Positions 12,720-25,541 of a stretch of DNA of 64,000 nt are shown piece by piece. The position numbers and the translations under genes are program-made. The stretch comes from Synchiropus splendidus (taxonomy: Eukaryota > Chordata > Actinopteri > Syngnathiformes > Callionymidae), in assembly GCF_027744825.2 (NCBI RefSeq), contig NC_071334.1, forward strand, positions 59,525,437-59,589,436, in the 5' to 3' direction. Numbering within the stretch: the first letter of the stretch is position 1; every line of letters begins with the position of its first letter. The notes below the pieces were generated by a model. That model had not been told where the DNA came from. It worked only from the letters and a program-made list of their open reading frames with translations, and did not search any database.

Positions 12720-14569
12720 AATGTCTGAGTAATCGCTCTCCTCCACGCACAGCCTGGGCTCTGGAACCCAACTCCTCGAGAAAGGCTGGACCCTCTACTT
12801 TTCTGGAGTTGTCCGTGGGGAGAGGCGGCGGCTTACGGGCCGAACAGCAGTGCAGACTACCCGGCTTTCTTGGAGTCACTGGGAGGGGTACTTGACAGTG
12901 CCCCAACCGGGGACTCCATTGTTCTACTGGGAGACTTCAACGCCCACGTAGGCAATGACAGCAAGACTTGGAGGGGCGCCGTCACGTCTTCCATTCAGGA
13001 AGCGGGGACTGAGGACTCAGACGACTCTCTCATCACCCGGGCCGAAGTCACCGAGGTTGTTCGTAAGCTCCTCCATGGAAGGGCCCCGGGGGTGGACGAG
13101 ATCCGTCCTGAGTATCTGAAATCCCTGGATGTTGTAGGGTTGTCGTGGCTGACGCGTCTCTGCAACATCGCGTGGCAGTCGAGGACAGTGCCTCTGGATT
13201 GGCAGACCGGGGTGGTGGTCCCCCTGTTTAAGAAGGGGGTCCGGAGGGTGTGTTCCAACTACAGAGGGATCACACTCCTCAGCCTCCCTGGAAAGGTCTA
13301 TTCCAGGGTACTAGAGAGGAGACTTGGGCCAATAGTCGAACCTCAGATCCAGTAGGAACAGTGTGGTTTTCGTCCTGGTCGTGGAACACTGGACGAGCTT
13401 TATACCCTCCATCGGGTGCTCGAGGGTTCATGGGAGTTTGCCCAACCAGTCCACATGTGCTTTGTGGATTTGGAGAAGGCGTTCGACCGTGTCCCTCGCG
13501 ATGTCCTGTGGGGGGTGTTCCGGGAATATGGGGTACGGGGCCCTCTGCTAGGGGCTGTCCGGTCCCTGTATGACCGGAGCAGGAGCATGGTTCGCATTGC
13601 CGGCAGTAAATCAGACCTGTTCCCGGTGCATGTTGGCCTCTGCCAGGGCTGCCCATTGTCACCGGTTCTGTTCACTTTTATGGACAGAATTTCTAGGCGT
13701 AGCCAGGGGTCGGAGGGGATCCGGTTCGGGAACCACAGAATTTCATCTCTGCTATTTGCGGACGATGTTGTTCTGTTGGCCTCATCGGACCGGGACCTTC
13801 AGTATGCGCTGGGGCGGTTTGCAGCCGAGTGTGAAGCGGCCAGGATGAGGATCAGCACCTCCAAGTCTGAGGCCATGGTTCTCGACCGGAATAAGGTGGT
13901 TTGCTCTCTCCGGGTCGGTGGAGAGTTCTTGCCCCAAGTGGTGGAGTTTAAGTATCTCGGGGTCTTGTTCTCGAGTGAGGGAAAAGGGGAGCGTGAGATT
14001 GATAGACGGGTCGGTGCAGCGGCAGCAGTGATGCGGTCGCTGTATCGGACCGTCGTGGTGAAGAGGGAGCTGAGTCACAAGACGAAGCTCTCGATTTACC
14101 AATCGATCTACGTTCCCACCCTCACCTATGGTCACGAGCTTTGGGTAATGATCGAAAGGATGAGATCGCAGATACAAGCGGCTGAGATGAGTTTCCTCCG
14201 CAGGGTGGCTGGGTGCACCCTTAGAGATAGGGTGAGGAGTTCGGTCATCCGGGAGGAGCTCGGGGTGGAGCCGCTGCTCCTCCACATCGAGAGGAACCAG
14301 TTGAGGTGGCTCGGGCATCTGATCCGGATGCCCCCTGGACGCCTCCTGGGGAGGTGTTCCGGGCATGTCCTACCGGGAGGAGACCCCGGGGAAGACCCAG
14401 GACTCGCTGGGGAGATTATGTCTCTGGTCTGGCCTGGGAACGCCTCGGGATCCCCCGGGAGGAGCTGGAGGAGGTTTGTGCGGACCGGGGAGTTTGGGCT
14501 TCCCTGCTCCGAATGCTGCCTCCGCGACCCGACCCCGGATAAGCAGTAGAAGAAGGAAGAAAGGAAGGT
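12720..14569 (+). mobile_element. Rex3-type (RTE clade) LINE, 5'-truncated and internally deleted
   Basis: Non-LTR retrotransposon copy with the end of the endonuclease, the reverse transcriptase and the 3' tail. TTGGCAGACCGGGGTGGTGG at 13199-13218 and CAGGGCTGCCCATTGTCACC at 13645-13664 match, the second with one mismatch, the primer sites widely used to amplify Rex3 from fish (from memory). The 3' end reads CCGGATAAGCAGTAGAAGAAGG, followed by imperfect GAAGG/GAAAG repeats, as in the short tandem tails of this family. The left part of the endonuclease is missing, and about a kilobase between endonuclease and RT appears deleted near 12975-12990. Base composition is far richer in GC than the flanks. 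Confidence 0.85.
12870..14549 (+). pseudogene. Rex3 endonuclease/reverse transcriptase pseudogene
   Basis: Frame 12870-13355 holds the endonuclease motif [12 protein letters not shown], then, across a deletion, the RT start [14 protein letters not shown] and [18 protein letters not shown] at 13353-13355 interrupts it. The same frame then continues: GFRPGRGTLDELYTLHRVLEG, CFVDLEKAFDRVPRD (first catalytic Asp), LCQGCPLSPVLF, then LLFADDVVLL at about 13749-13778, so the box is FADD rather than the commoner YADD. After LRWLGHLIRMPPGR (about 14340) the frame shifts by one, and the normal C-terminus RPRGRPRTRWGDYVSGLAWE continues in the frame of 14306-14542. One stop, one frameshift and one internal deletion make it non-functional, although the catalytic core is largely readable. 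Confidence 0.85.
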
Positions 14570-14745
14570 AATCGTAATCCACTTGCCTTATATAACCAAT
14601 ATCCAACTAATTTGACTGCAGTTACACACTCCAAAGAAAATAGGAAAAACATGATCAATACAACCTTCAACCTTGGTTTCAGTTAATACACTATCCCAAT
14701 ATCAAATTGGCTTATCATTTATAAAGAGTATTAATCACTCTTTGT

Positions 14746-14748
14746 GTA

Positions 14749-14780
<32 letters not shown>

Positions 14781-14802
14781 CATATATACACACATACACA
14801 AA
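14746..14802. repeat. (TA)n / (CATA)n microsatellite
   Basis: An imperfect TA dinucleotide run, interrupted by CATA units and grading into ACACATACACA. Confidence 0.85.
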
Positions 14803-17068
14803 GCTGTTCATGTGCCATAACAAGATGCAAGTTCACCTGACAGTAAACTCAAGTTAAACTCAATGTGCATGAACTTCTTGCAGTAAAAGTGCGGGGATAA
14901 ATTGTTTCAGTGATGGCGCGCTGTCGTCATAAAGACAGACCTCTACCCACAGACGCAGGCTGCGCAAGAAAAACGATTAGGATCTGGATTAATCTAACTT
15001 CCAAACAATTTCCCCGGAGATCTGCACCCCAGAACAACTCTTGCTCATATTGATGATGTTAAGCCAGCATCTACCAACCTCAGAGGAAGAATACTGAGCA
15101 GCTCTGTCTCGGTAAGCTTTGCGTGACTGACTGCAATTAGCATCAGCTACGTGGGTCCTTGAATGAGTTACCGTATCGTATGATTTGGGTCTGAAAATAA
15201 AAGTTTGTTGCATATACGGAACATGTTTTGATTGGTTGCTGTTGTGTCGTATTTGTGATGCCTTCAAGAGACATAAAACCATCCATCAGCGGCAAGCTTT
15301 GTAGCTCTGCAGTGAACGGAGAGCGCAAAAAATTACGTTGATATTAACAAATTTACTGACACAGGGAAAATGGCATGGGTTAAATTTGACATTTTTCGCC
15401 CAGGCTTAATTGAAGGTGTATTTTGTCAAATTCTGTGACGCTTCTCACAAATCTGAGAGCAGAAAACTGCAATTTTAAAAAATAATCTCGGTGAATCTTA
15501 GTCCCACCTGCCACCATCTTCTCCTGGTGCAAGACTTTCACTTGGCGAGCAGCAGTTGAGTGAAGCAGTCATTTAATAACTTGGATGATTCCTTTAAAAT
15601 AACATTTAAAACCACTAATCAGCCTGTCCACGTCCAAGTTCTGCGTGTCTTTCCCAGTTGTTCCGCTGTTTCAACACAAGCTGATTAATAACAAATCTTG
15701 ATAATGTTTTTCCGCCGCTCCAATTAGTCCCTAGATTGATCACCACTGCATAATTTACTAATATGAGCTTAAATTGACTCCAGTGATAAATTGTCTCTGG
15801 CACATACAGAATGCATGCATGCTGAATATAATCAGAAAAGGGTCAGCGTTACTGTGTTGCGATACTATGTTGCTCAGCCCATTTCATACATAAATCTGAT
15901 CAAGGTTGCAATGACAATAAGATGCTTTTGACTGACCAAGTTTTTAAACGAAGGAAACAAACACCATCGTTTTGAGCCAACAAGTACAAACCATTTAGTC
16001 ACAAGGAATTGACAGTACAAGAATAAACCCATACAGACAGTACATGTTGAATTGCCATCTGAGCGTAACGCAGCAGGGTCACTAAAACATTGCCACACTT
16101 ACTCCTCAATTCTTCACTATAGCCTTCGTGTTAACACTTTTGGCATCAGATCTGCTCCTCTTTACCTACACAGCGTACACACAAGCGCCCACTGGAGGTG
16201 GGCGTATGTGGCAAACATGTCCAGCAGCAGACCCTGCTGACAGCCAACTGAAGGCTCACCTGATGCCAACACACCTGCCATCTGTCTGCTGAGAAAAAAT
16301 GCTTCCAACTTCCTGCAACCACAGCTGGTAAACACAAACAAACAATGTACTGGTCAATGGCTGCACTTCATTTTTGGATACTTCAGTTTCACTGTAATAA
16401 AAATGTCAGCTTTAAGTTTTCAAATCCAAACCTATTTATTGTGAGGTATTTTTTTTATATGATTATGACAAGACTAAGTTTTCTTCATGGAGGGCAGGTA
16501 CGTGAACGCACCGCAGACATGGCATGACGAGACGCACGATGATGACACAAGCAGTAATGGGTGCATCTCTCAAGATTTATGAATATCAATCGTACGTGGC
16601 TCTGCTCGTCTCTGGGCTAAGTGAGGAGGGGAAGTCTGCCTCAGATTGGGGGTGGGGGGCGGGGAGCTGGCCCAAATGTGTATTTCGGGTGGTATTTCCA
16701 CTGGCTATTGCACAAAATCATTGAAGTGGTCCAATAAACAAGCGCGTGTTTTGACAAACCCCGAGGCGGAAACAGCCAAGATTCGACATGTGTGTTGACT
16801 GTTGCTAATGGAGAGACAGGTGTCTATCGGGCCAGCGCGATTTGACGTTGAATCCGTTTGGAACCAAACACACACGCCGTTCCTCCATCAACACCAGCGC
16901 ATCTAACCATCCGACCACTGTCTTCTGTCTCGAGGGAAGCCACGGATCCGCGATAAAACTCACGAGTTGACCGTCGTGGTGTGATTTAGCAGCCAACTTG
17001 CCTCAGGAACAGACAATAGCTCCACAGTCACGTTTCCACTCACCCACTCGCCCGCGGCTACAACTCAC
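14803..17068. other. PLPPR1 5' intron, proximal part
   Basis: No gene seen. From about 16.74 kb towards the putative first exon the sequence becomes richer in GC and CpG, which fits the downstream edge of a promoter region. The minus-strand frame at 16805-16996 sits in this stretch but has no recognisable features. Confidence 0.4.
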
Positions 17069-17268
17069 CAGGGTGGAAGGAGGAGATATTCCAGAGATAG
17101 GTGGACTCCATGGAAGGAAAGCGAGGAAGGACGGCGTCTTCCACAGCGGCAGGGCAGCGCCAGCTACTCCATGGGCACTGAGAGAGTCAGCTCCGGGTTT
17201 GTGATGGGGATCACGCAGCATGAACGAGGATGGATGCGGTGCTGTGGTGGAGGGCGGGGCCAAGACCA
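17069..17268 (-). other. plppr1: Putative non-coding first exon of PLPPR1
   Basis: On the minus strand, CCACCCTG is followed at 17068 by GTGAGTTG, a near-consensus donor. The stretch behind it is GC-rich for this window and holds GC-box and TATA/CArG sequences at its upstream edge. A non-coding first exon here, spliced over about 15 kb to the acceptor at 2110, would fit a 5' UTR intron. The start near 17268 is only inferred from the spacing to the TATA-like box. Assignment to PLPPR1 is by position and strand. A separate minus-strand transcript is possible. Confidence 0.45.
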
Positions 17269-17301
17269 CTCTCGACAGGGGCGTTACTGCCCCTTATAAG
17301 G
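17251..17301 (-). promoter_or_regulatory. Putative PLPPR1 core promoter: GC box and CArG/TATA box
   Basis: CCTTATAAGG at 17292-17301 is a perfect SRF CArG box, CC(A/T)6GG, and can also act as a TATA box. Because it is palindromic it reads the same on both strands. GGGCGGGGC at 17252-17260 is a GC box. The surrounding 16.8-17.3 kb is richer in CpG than its neighbours. The order on the minus strand (TATA-like box, GC box, transcribed stretch, donor at 17068) is compatible with a minus-strand start near 17.26-17.27 kb. Confidence 0.4.
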
Positions 17302-20300
17302 ACGCCGGGCGAGCAAGAGCCAGCTGCCCCTCCTAAAAAATGTTGTCAGTTGGTGTTCTCTAATATCAAGACCCCAAATTGCTGGCGACAGATAGTGCAG
17401 GGGTCCCTCCTGAGCATAACCTTAAAACCAAGTCTAGCTTGCCAGGTCATCTTTTACCAGCCACGAGAGATGTATAACAGGAATTCTATTGTTTACAATC
17501 ACACCAAATATTGTTTTCAAAATATACCTGTATTTGTGTGTTGCATGTTGTCCCTCCTATTTATTTCTTCTTTGTGTGTTTTGCTTTGAATTGTGGCTGT
17601 CTCATCCTGCTCCCTGTTTTTGATAGACTTTACTTTATTGCCATATTTTTGTTGTTTATGGAGCGTGTTAAGTTACAAGCAAAATTTTCTTTGTATTAAT
17701 ATTTTTTTCTGATTCTGATTCTCATCCTTTCTTGTTGTAACTGTATTGTTTTGTGTGCATATTTTCACATTTCAAGCACTATTGATACTTAATTTTTGTT
17801 TGGTGTACCGGTGACGTGTATCTTTATTTTCAGTGTCAAGAGGTGGCAACTGTAACACTGATCACCGATAAAATTATCCAGCAGCACCTGTGGCCTGCAC
17901 AAGGACTTTTACTCAACTTTCAAACAGCGTCCTAATTCTCTGAGCTAAGCAGGTGGCACTCAAACAATGTGAGGTTTCAGTGAAATCCTTGACAGTGCTA
18001 TTTGGTGGACTCTGAAAGTATCAAGCCATCAAGCATTGCCCCTTCTAGAATCTAGCTTTTCTTGCAAAAGACACCTGCAAAAAAAGCACAAAATGGCCTG
18101 TAGCACTCTCCATTTTGTTGTTCACGGCTACTGCTGTCTGTGGTTAGAATTAGAACATCAGGTTATTAAGCTGCCTCGATTCACTGCAGAATTGAATTGT
18201 AAAAAATTGAATGTAAAAGCTTGGTCGAATCAGAATTGGATTAGGATTCGGGGAACAGAGATCACCAGACTGGTGATCTGCTTTGGTGTCCTTGTAATAT
18301 GTCACATTATTTTCCCACATAAGAAAAATAATCAAACTGTAAATAAGTATAGAAAATAAATAGTAAATAGACTAGGTTAAAGCTGCTAGAAGTAGCAGTA
18401 AGAAGATACTGTCACTTGGCACCTGAAGAAGAGCCATTCACAGTTTCAAAGTATTAACCTGTACTTGGACTTCTATGGTCCCTGTTTTTCAAAACCCTGC
18501 CAGTCTTTCCTCGCTCCCTTGCTAACTGTTCCTTACCAGTTTACAGAAATGTTTAAAATATGTTTGAAATTACTCGGTACAGACCTACATAATAGCTATA
18601 ATCAAAACCTTATCCTTGATCAGGACTGGAGCAAAATCCCCACGTCCCCACTACAGTATACAAGGGACCAAGTTATTGGTGTTAAACCATTTTTTGAATG
18701 ACTCTCATAAATAAATACACATGTTTAGCCACAATTACGAGTGTTCAATATGGCCAACGTCACTTGGCTGATTTTGAAGACAACAGCTGTCGGGAGTCAT
18801 TTTATCATAGCAATGGAACAAAGCACTAGTATCTGCACGTTCCTGATGATATGCTGCTGTGTAAAACAGAGCAGGCATCATTTGGCGACTGCGCCCCCAC
18901 AAGAGGATTTATTGCCTATTCACAGTGAAACCAGACAACCGGCAACACTGTCTAGCCTGGTTCTTTCATTCACTCGATGCTGCCCCTTCTTCTTTTGAAA
19001 TACTGTTCAAATCTGAATTTCCACTCCTGTGACCCTGAGATGTGTAACACTGGCCCTGATGCCGTTCGCTGTTTGGACTGGAACATACGCACCGGGGAGA
19101 GACGAGAGTGTCTATCTGTGCTATAAGGAATTATTGAAGAAACACTAGTGTGTTCAGTGATCTAGATTCTGAGAGCACGCTACATTAAACCCTGCACTTA
19201 GGCTCCCCCTCTCCCAGTTCCTCTGCCCAGTTCTGTCACTCCTCCCCTCATCCTTCGTCTGTGAACTGTTTTTTGCATTCATTAACAGAGTGGAGGAAAA
19301 TGATTTTAATTAATGTGTTTTTCATCAGCAAAAATGGAGTACAGTACCATTTAAATCCAGGCTGCGACTGCAGATTACTCCACCGGATGAGGTTGTGATT
19401 ACTGCTGTGCCTATACAATTAATAATATTTTGTTTCATTGAAGGTCATTTTAAAGCACGTGGTGACAAACATGGTGGTGCAGTGTTAGGCACTGTGAGCT
19501 CCTCTAATAACAGCCAGTGACACCATCCTCTTGTTACCTTTTACGGCAGAAGCTAAGGGAACGCGATGATTCAGATGCTCTACACTCGGCTTCTGAATTC
19601 TCTGTGTCGCAGTTTTAAAGGGTAGGATGACATTTGAACTTGTGAAGTACATTAAAAGCTAATGTGAATACTGGCTGATGGGCAGTGGTGTCAGAGAGGG
19701 TTGAGCAGAAACAGACTGGGAACCCTCCCCCTTCAGTGTCTTTTAGCCTTCTACTGTAAGCAAACCAGAATTTACATACATGTTGACCCCATTAGTTGGC
19801 CGCTGCAAAATGGCCATTTTTGTCAAGCTGTGGTTATATGTAGCAAAATATTTTCAAAATATTAAATCATATATTTCCATGTAAGTTTCTGCTGGAGTCC
19901 AAACATAATCCATGCTCACTGTGTCCTCTGCAACATTAACATAAATGCAATTACCCCGTCACTTGATTTTAACAACAGCGGACATCTTTCCGGACTAATC
20001 TCTCGGTGTGTCTCCGCTGCGTAGATGCTGAAAGAGAAAACATCTGCGCCGCAAGATGCATAACTCACACTATTAATAACTCCACCTCATCAGGAAGGAC
20101 AAAATAGGGTCAACCCTGAAGCTATTCGAGAGAGGTTTGTAAAGTTGAGATTCCCACGCTTGTAAAATCAACATCACCCTTGTTTTTGCTGACTGCTCTC
20201 TCACCGGGAGCTATTGGTGTAATTTTAGAGCAGAGCATGATTGAATCACCAGCAGAGATGGACACTATTTCTTTGACTAGTTCATGAGAATGTCACGTTG

Positions 20301-22300
20301 ACATGTTTAAAGACAGCGGTCTTTCTGGGTTCTTTCTCCTTTTCCCTTCCGTGTTGGCAGCAACTTAGCTGGTCACAGAGGTCATAGAGATGCCAGGGAA
20401 GCAAACATTTCTCACTGTCACACACAAAAAAAGATTCTTCAATTGATACAAGTTGACTGCTGAGCTTTGATATTCTGGGCCTGACCACTGTTGAGTTGCA
20501 TGAAGGGTCTCTTGTTGTCCCATCCGTTGTCAATATGGTAAAGAAGTAAGTACTAAGTACTTTTTCAGCGTCTTTTATTTATTTTGAAATACTGTCAAAA
20601 TGAGCATTCTGAAATGTCACATTTAAAATGGACTAAAACAGTGAAAACAGTGTAAAGACCTACATAATAGCTGAAACACTTTAACTTTAAATGGTAATTA
20701 ATTATATATTTTTTAAAAATGGTAATTTCTGTTTCTACCTCACTAGGACCATATAAGTAGAGGCAAAGGGCTGCACATTTCCCCCGGGCCAAACTTTGTC
20801 CATGTCTGACCCAGGCAAAATGTAATTTTTCTGCCTCCTTTTTTCTTTCAAACTATAATTCAGGCTATATTGTGTCTTGTATGGGGATCAAACTGTGTTT
20901 GTCTTTCATCTAGAATACACATTTAATTATATAAAGTTCAATTTCATTCTTGACTTGTGTCATTTATGGATGATCTCATCTCTACTGGTTGAAACAGCCA
21001 GGGAATAAACCCTGACCAGCTCCTTTGGGTGAACACTGATGTTAAACTGGTTTATCTCACTATGGTGGAGCAGATGCTGTGCTGTGAACCTTTGCCAGAG
21101 CTTCGCACGGTCCAGATGATTTGTGGAGGCACCGTAACTAATTACATCTCAGCTTATGATCACCGGTCAGGGTTGGGAAATAGGTGAACCCCCCCTGAAG
21201 GCCTGATCTTTTGGCTCAGCTCTTTCTTCACCAGAATAAACAGATATCTCTTCACTCATAAACAAGACCCGTGATACTCAAAGACAGGAACTCACTTCCA
21301 ACCTAGACCATAAACTCACTTCATCACAATTTAGTTTTTGTCAGTGTGGCTGGTTTATTTTTGTCAAGTCATATTGTCTTCTCGGGAGACACAACACAGC
21401 ATTAGCCCCGTTATTTTAGCTCTAACTCTGGCATCATTTTTCAGGAGTCATTTGAAATCAGACCTCCAATTTGCTGGATCTATTCCCACACCGCCCCTCA
21501 GGACTACTACACACAGCATGCACACTCTGGGAGAGAAATATCAGCTTACACAACATCAGAGCACTTGTCTTCTCTCACACTTACTGCCAGACATTATTCC
21601 TCTCCATCTGCTGAAGCGGCCACAGACCGACAATAGAGTATAGAGTTTCATTAAAATGATGATGATCGTAACAAAGCCACAAAAGAAGGCAAGTGAAAGC
21701 CGAGCTAAAAGCTTGTGATTTATTAATAACTTTCACCTGGAATGCAGCACAATGTCTTGAATCTATAAAGAAGTGTGATATATTTGCAGTCCATAAAAAA
21801 AAAAAGCTTAATGTTTCACACTTGGCAAAACATCATTCATTTAAGACGACCCCTGATCCCAACTAGTGAAGTGACAAACCTTCATCCTTCACAATCATTG
21901 TCAAGTCACTAACTTCAGTGATACAGTCTATGTTGTTTCTAAAACTACACTATGTTGGACTGTAAATGGAAGCCTAACAGTACGTGTGTGTGACACATTT
22001 AAATGTAATGTGCTCATTATGAAGTGGTGGTGTGGTTGTGTTCACTGATAGCTGCTTTGCCACTCTGTAAAGAGGCCCGTGGGATTCAAAAGAGTCTTCC
22101 TGTGAGTCCCTCCATTTTAATAAGTGGCTGAATTTGTGTTGCACTGATGGTGCTTAACTGCTGTACTGAGACGGCTGTGTGAAAGCGCGTTTGACAGTGT
22201 GAGCGTGAGTGACAGCATGAGCGCGCCTCTGCCCCCATTATTTGAGAAGCTTATTGATCAGGAGGTGTTTGGTTTCTCAGTAGCTTCAAAAGAAGTTGCC
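17302..22300. other. Intergenic sequence upstream of PLPPR1
   Basis: No supported gene. Around 17.60-17.72 kb the text reads TTTATTGCCATATTT and later TTTCTGATTCTGATTCTC. This is reminiscent of the terminal part of L2-type LINE tails (compare 45.9 kb), but it is too short to call. A perfect (CA)7 run occurs at 22419-22434. Confidence 0.35.
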
Positions 22301-22302
22301 TC

Positions 22303-22316
22303 GTTTCCATGGCAAC
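22303..22316. promoter_or_regulatory. RFX X-box-like palindrome
   Basis: GTTTCCATGGCAAC is two inverted half-sites, GTTTCC and GGCAAC, around AT. This matches the RFX-family X-box consensus GTNNCC-N2-RGYAAC closely. The surrounding 22.2-22.4 kb is less AT-rich than its neighbours and looks like a candidate conserved non-coding element. Confidence 0.45.
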
Positions 22317-24522
22317 AAAACCGGCTGGCCGTGAAGCACCGGCCTTGGCTGTGATTACTGTTGTTGGTGAGCCGCACAAACCTCCTTTTTTCACTCAGAC
22401 GCACACACAAGGATGCCCACACACACACACACACAAAAACTTGAACGACACAAAAAAGAAACAGCGATTAATCAGATTTTGTTAAAAACAAAACACATGC
22501 AACAGTATTTAAAGTGCTTCAGAATTTTTCCCCGATATGTAGTTTTAGAATAAAAATAAAATAAAAACTGCATAATTTCTGCCATCTGTCATCTTCACAC
22601 TTTCAACTCCATCTGTGCTTTTTTTCTAATTTCCAGAAAAGCTCAAAGCCAAACATGTCGCTGGCTATAAAAAGTTCAAACCCAGAGGGTGGGTTGTGAC
22701 TCACTGTCACAGGATGATTTGGTCAAAAAGATCTTCATTGCCAACTTATTGAATAAAAGTGTCGGCTCGACGAGGGAGAGAGAGACGATGCTGCTGGAGC
22801 ACAAAAGCACTGTGCACATTGGATAAATATAGTGGTAAGTACCGCAGATATATTTACCTTCATAATACCATCTGAATATAAGGCACACCCACTACATATC
22901 AGAAGAAGCATTGATTTTGCGTACACATATGAGTCGTGCTGGTCTATAAGCTGCAGATGCAGCTCTTCAGTCCATGACATAGTCATGTCAGTGACTTCTG
23001 CACAGCGGATTAAAATTGCCCGAGAATACATAACAGCACTTTTTGAAAACGTGATCCAGCAGCGAGTCTGATGCTGACAAAAAACTCTAGCGATTCTCTA
23101 AGCACATTATACTGCCAATATAATTAGACATGTCATGTCAGAGCAATAAAGTTACACACGTTACAGGCATCAATATCTTGATGGCAAGAAGCTTGTTTGC
23201 CCATGAAAATCCATATACCAGCCGCAGCGTAGTTTAAGCTGCAAATTAAAAGTAGGGCTTATACTGTATTTCAGGAATTACTAGGGCTGGGCATCGTGAG
23301 TGATCATCACATGTAATTTTTCTTCACTAAACAACAGGTGAGACATTACATTAAATAATTGAAAGTCAAACAAAACTCTTAAGCCTGGACGCGTTTTGAG
23401 TTGTTTTATATTTCTGCACTGGTTCATCATTGTTTTAGCAGAGAAGGAAAGTGAATGGCATCTCTGAACAGCTGCAAAATTGATATAAGGACACACCGAG
23501 GCTGGTGAGAAAAATCAACACATAGTGTGCGGAGATTGTGTGGACCCAAATAGCTCTCTTTATGTGGCCCTGATGAGGAGGATGCGACTCTTGGCTCGAC
23601 TGTGTTTTTTTAAAGTACTTCAGATGAGGCCAGAATGAGGTGGAATGACGTGCTCCTTTAGTCAACAGTACAGTAGGACTCTCAACTCTGGTCCTATGGT
23701 CATGTGAACATTTTAGACCCCATGACGGACTGTACATACTGTATATCCCAGTGTTGTCGCTACATTTCCGTCAAACCAATGATCCTTTCTGTCTGTCTCC
23801 TCACTCACAATTCCTTCTGTTTGCCATGATTTTAAGTGAAATCCTTTAGGGTTTCCTGCGGTGTTGATGGAAACTGCAGTGTTCCCGCCTCAGATGGGTT
23901 TCTTCTCAGCCATCTAATCTTCAGGGTAATCTCTTGAAATCTTAATTGGACTGAGATCCGAATGGTTTGACTCAGACCCAAGCAGTTTAACTTTGTTTAA
24001 CTAGGTATATCATGTAGCCTCTTGAAATTAGCTACCTCATATCATGGTATTGGATACTGTTACTAGTATAAAATAGTAAGGAGGCACCAGTATGTGCACT
24101 TGTGTTAGCGTAATGCTCGCCTGCAAGAGAATTTGACCTGGATATCCTTGTGACTTCCTTCCCAACACTATCAGACATCAGAGGGAGACCTTGTTTTACA
24201 GATATAAGCTGCCATAACATGCCACAAGTCTAAGATTGATACAATGTAACAGAGTCAGTTTGATGTCTCAGGCCACTGATGTCAATGGGAGGCCAAGAAT
24301 GAAGCAGCTACTTAAACGGAAGACAACCAGTGAGGTTTATTGACCTGTAAATAACAACATGAAGGGGATAGGTGTAACTAGGGAGGGAGCAGGCAGCCAC
24401 CTCCTGATGATGTTACGCTATATGAACAAGATGAGCCTTGAGAATGAACCTGACATGGAAGATATGTCCAGGCTGCTGCTTGTTGATAACATCCTGAAGG
24501 ATTCAATACAATTCAATACAGT

Positions 24523-24821
24523 ACAAGTAACATCCGACTTGCGACCTGCTCGACTTACGTCCACCTGTACTTACGACCACGGCCAGCAGATGCTTATTTT
24601 TTTAAATTCAATGTCTGGCACCGCAGCCTGTAGCAGCCCGGCATCGTGTACAACAGTTACAGCAGCACAGTATCCCAGCATCTCAGTCTAACTCAGTGAT
24701 CTACCACTGCAGTAGCAACTATAACCCTCGCCTTGGCTATTTTGAATGGCATTCGACTTACGTCCAATCTGACTTCTGACTGAATTCGGAACCGATCCCG
24801 GTCATAAGTCGGATGTTTTGC
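24523..24821 (+). mobile_element. MITE copy A (about 300 bp), unclassified
   Basis: The left end, ACAAGTAACATCCGACTTGC, and the right end, CGGTCATAAGTCGGATGTTTTG, are inverted copies of one another. The element is flanked by ACAGT on both sides (24518-24522 and 24822-24826), a probable 5 bp target duplication. Subterminal CGACTTACGTCC motifs occur near both ends (24550 and 24749), and the left end also has TACTTACGACC. There is no coding capacity. The same ends bound a much shorter copy at 42603-42705. Confidence 0.7.
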
Positions 24822-25541
24822 ACAGTCAACAAAGATTTAGTTGATGGCTGAGCAGTAAGTATCATGGATGCATTGGTTGTACCTTCCTGGACTGAGATGA
24901 TGCTAAAAGTAGAAAAATAGGTGGCCATTCAGCTGAGTTTTTCTATCAGCCAAAGAAAGACATACAGTGAGTTTGTTCACTGCTAGGTTCAGTATGTGCA
25001 CAGCAATTTCACTGCGCAAGTCTGAGGTGCTAAGTGTAAAATTACTCTTAGCGCATAATAATGAAGTCTTGTATCTCTCTTGGGATTTTTTACTGTATGT
25101 CAGGGGTTTGTCCTGGCCATCCCTTCAGTCCCCCCCACAAACTGATAACATACACGTGTGCATGTTTTAAGATCTAAGAAAGCCTTCACTAAAGCAAAAC
25201 AAACAGTGATGTGGGATTTTGAAACTAATCCAGATAGCGCTTTTACACAACATCAACATCTCATCATCATTTCCCCCAGTTCGAGATTCATGTGCAAGTG
25301 CAGTATCTCAGCTGCATTCTAGACGACACGGTGTTTTTGTTTTGTTTTGTTTTGTTTTATGTCATACTATCAACATCAAGACTGACACTTGGGATGGGGC
25401 AAACTAATGTGATGATGCCTTTCATGTTCTATTTGAAAACAAATTGGACTGAAACAATTGGATCAAAACACAAAGGCTCGGAGAGTTTATAATGTGGATG
25501 AGCATGTTGATCTGCTTCTATTTATAACAGGGCCTGGTGAG

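Noticed and set aside
12676..12906. Minus-strand 76-codon frame and other antisense frames across 12.7-14.6 kb
   Set aside because: Shadows of the GC-rich Rex3 coding strand.
7140..14625. Similar text TAACCAAYATCCAACTAATT at 7148 and 14594
   Set aside because: About 30 bases with several mismatches and no similarity beyond. May be a short shared repeat edge or chance.
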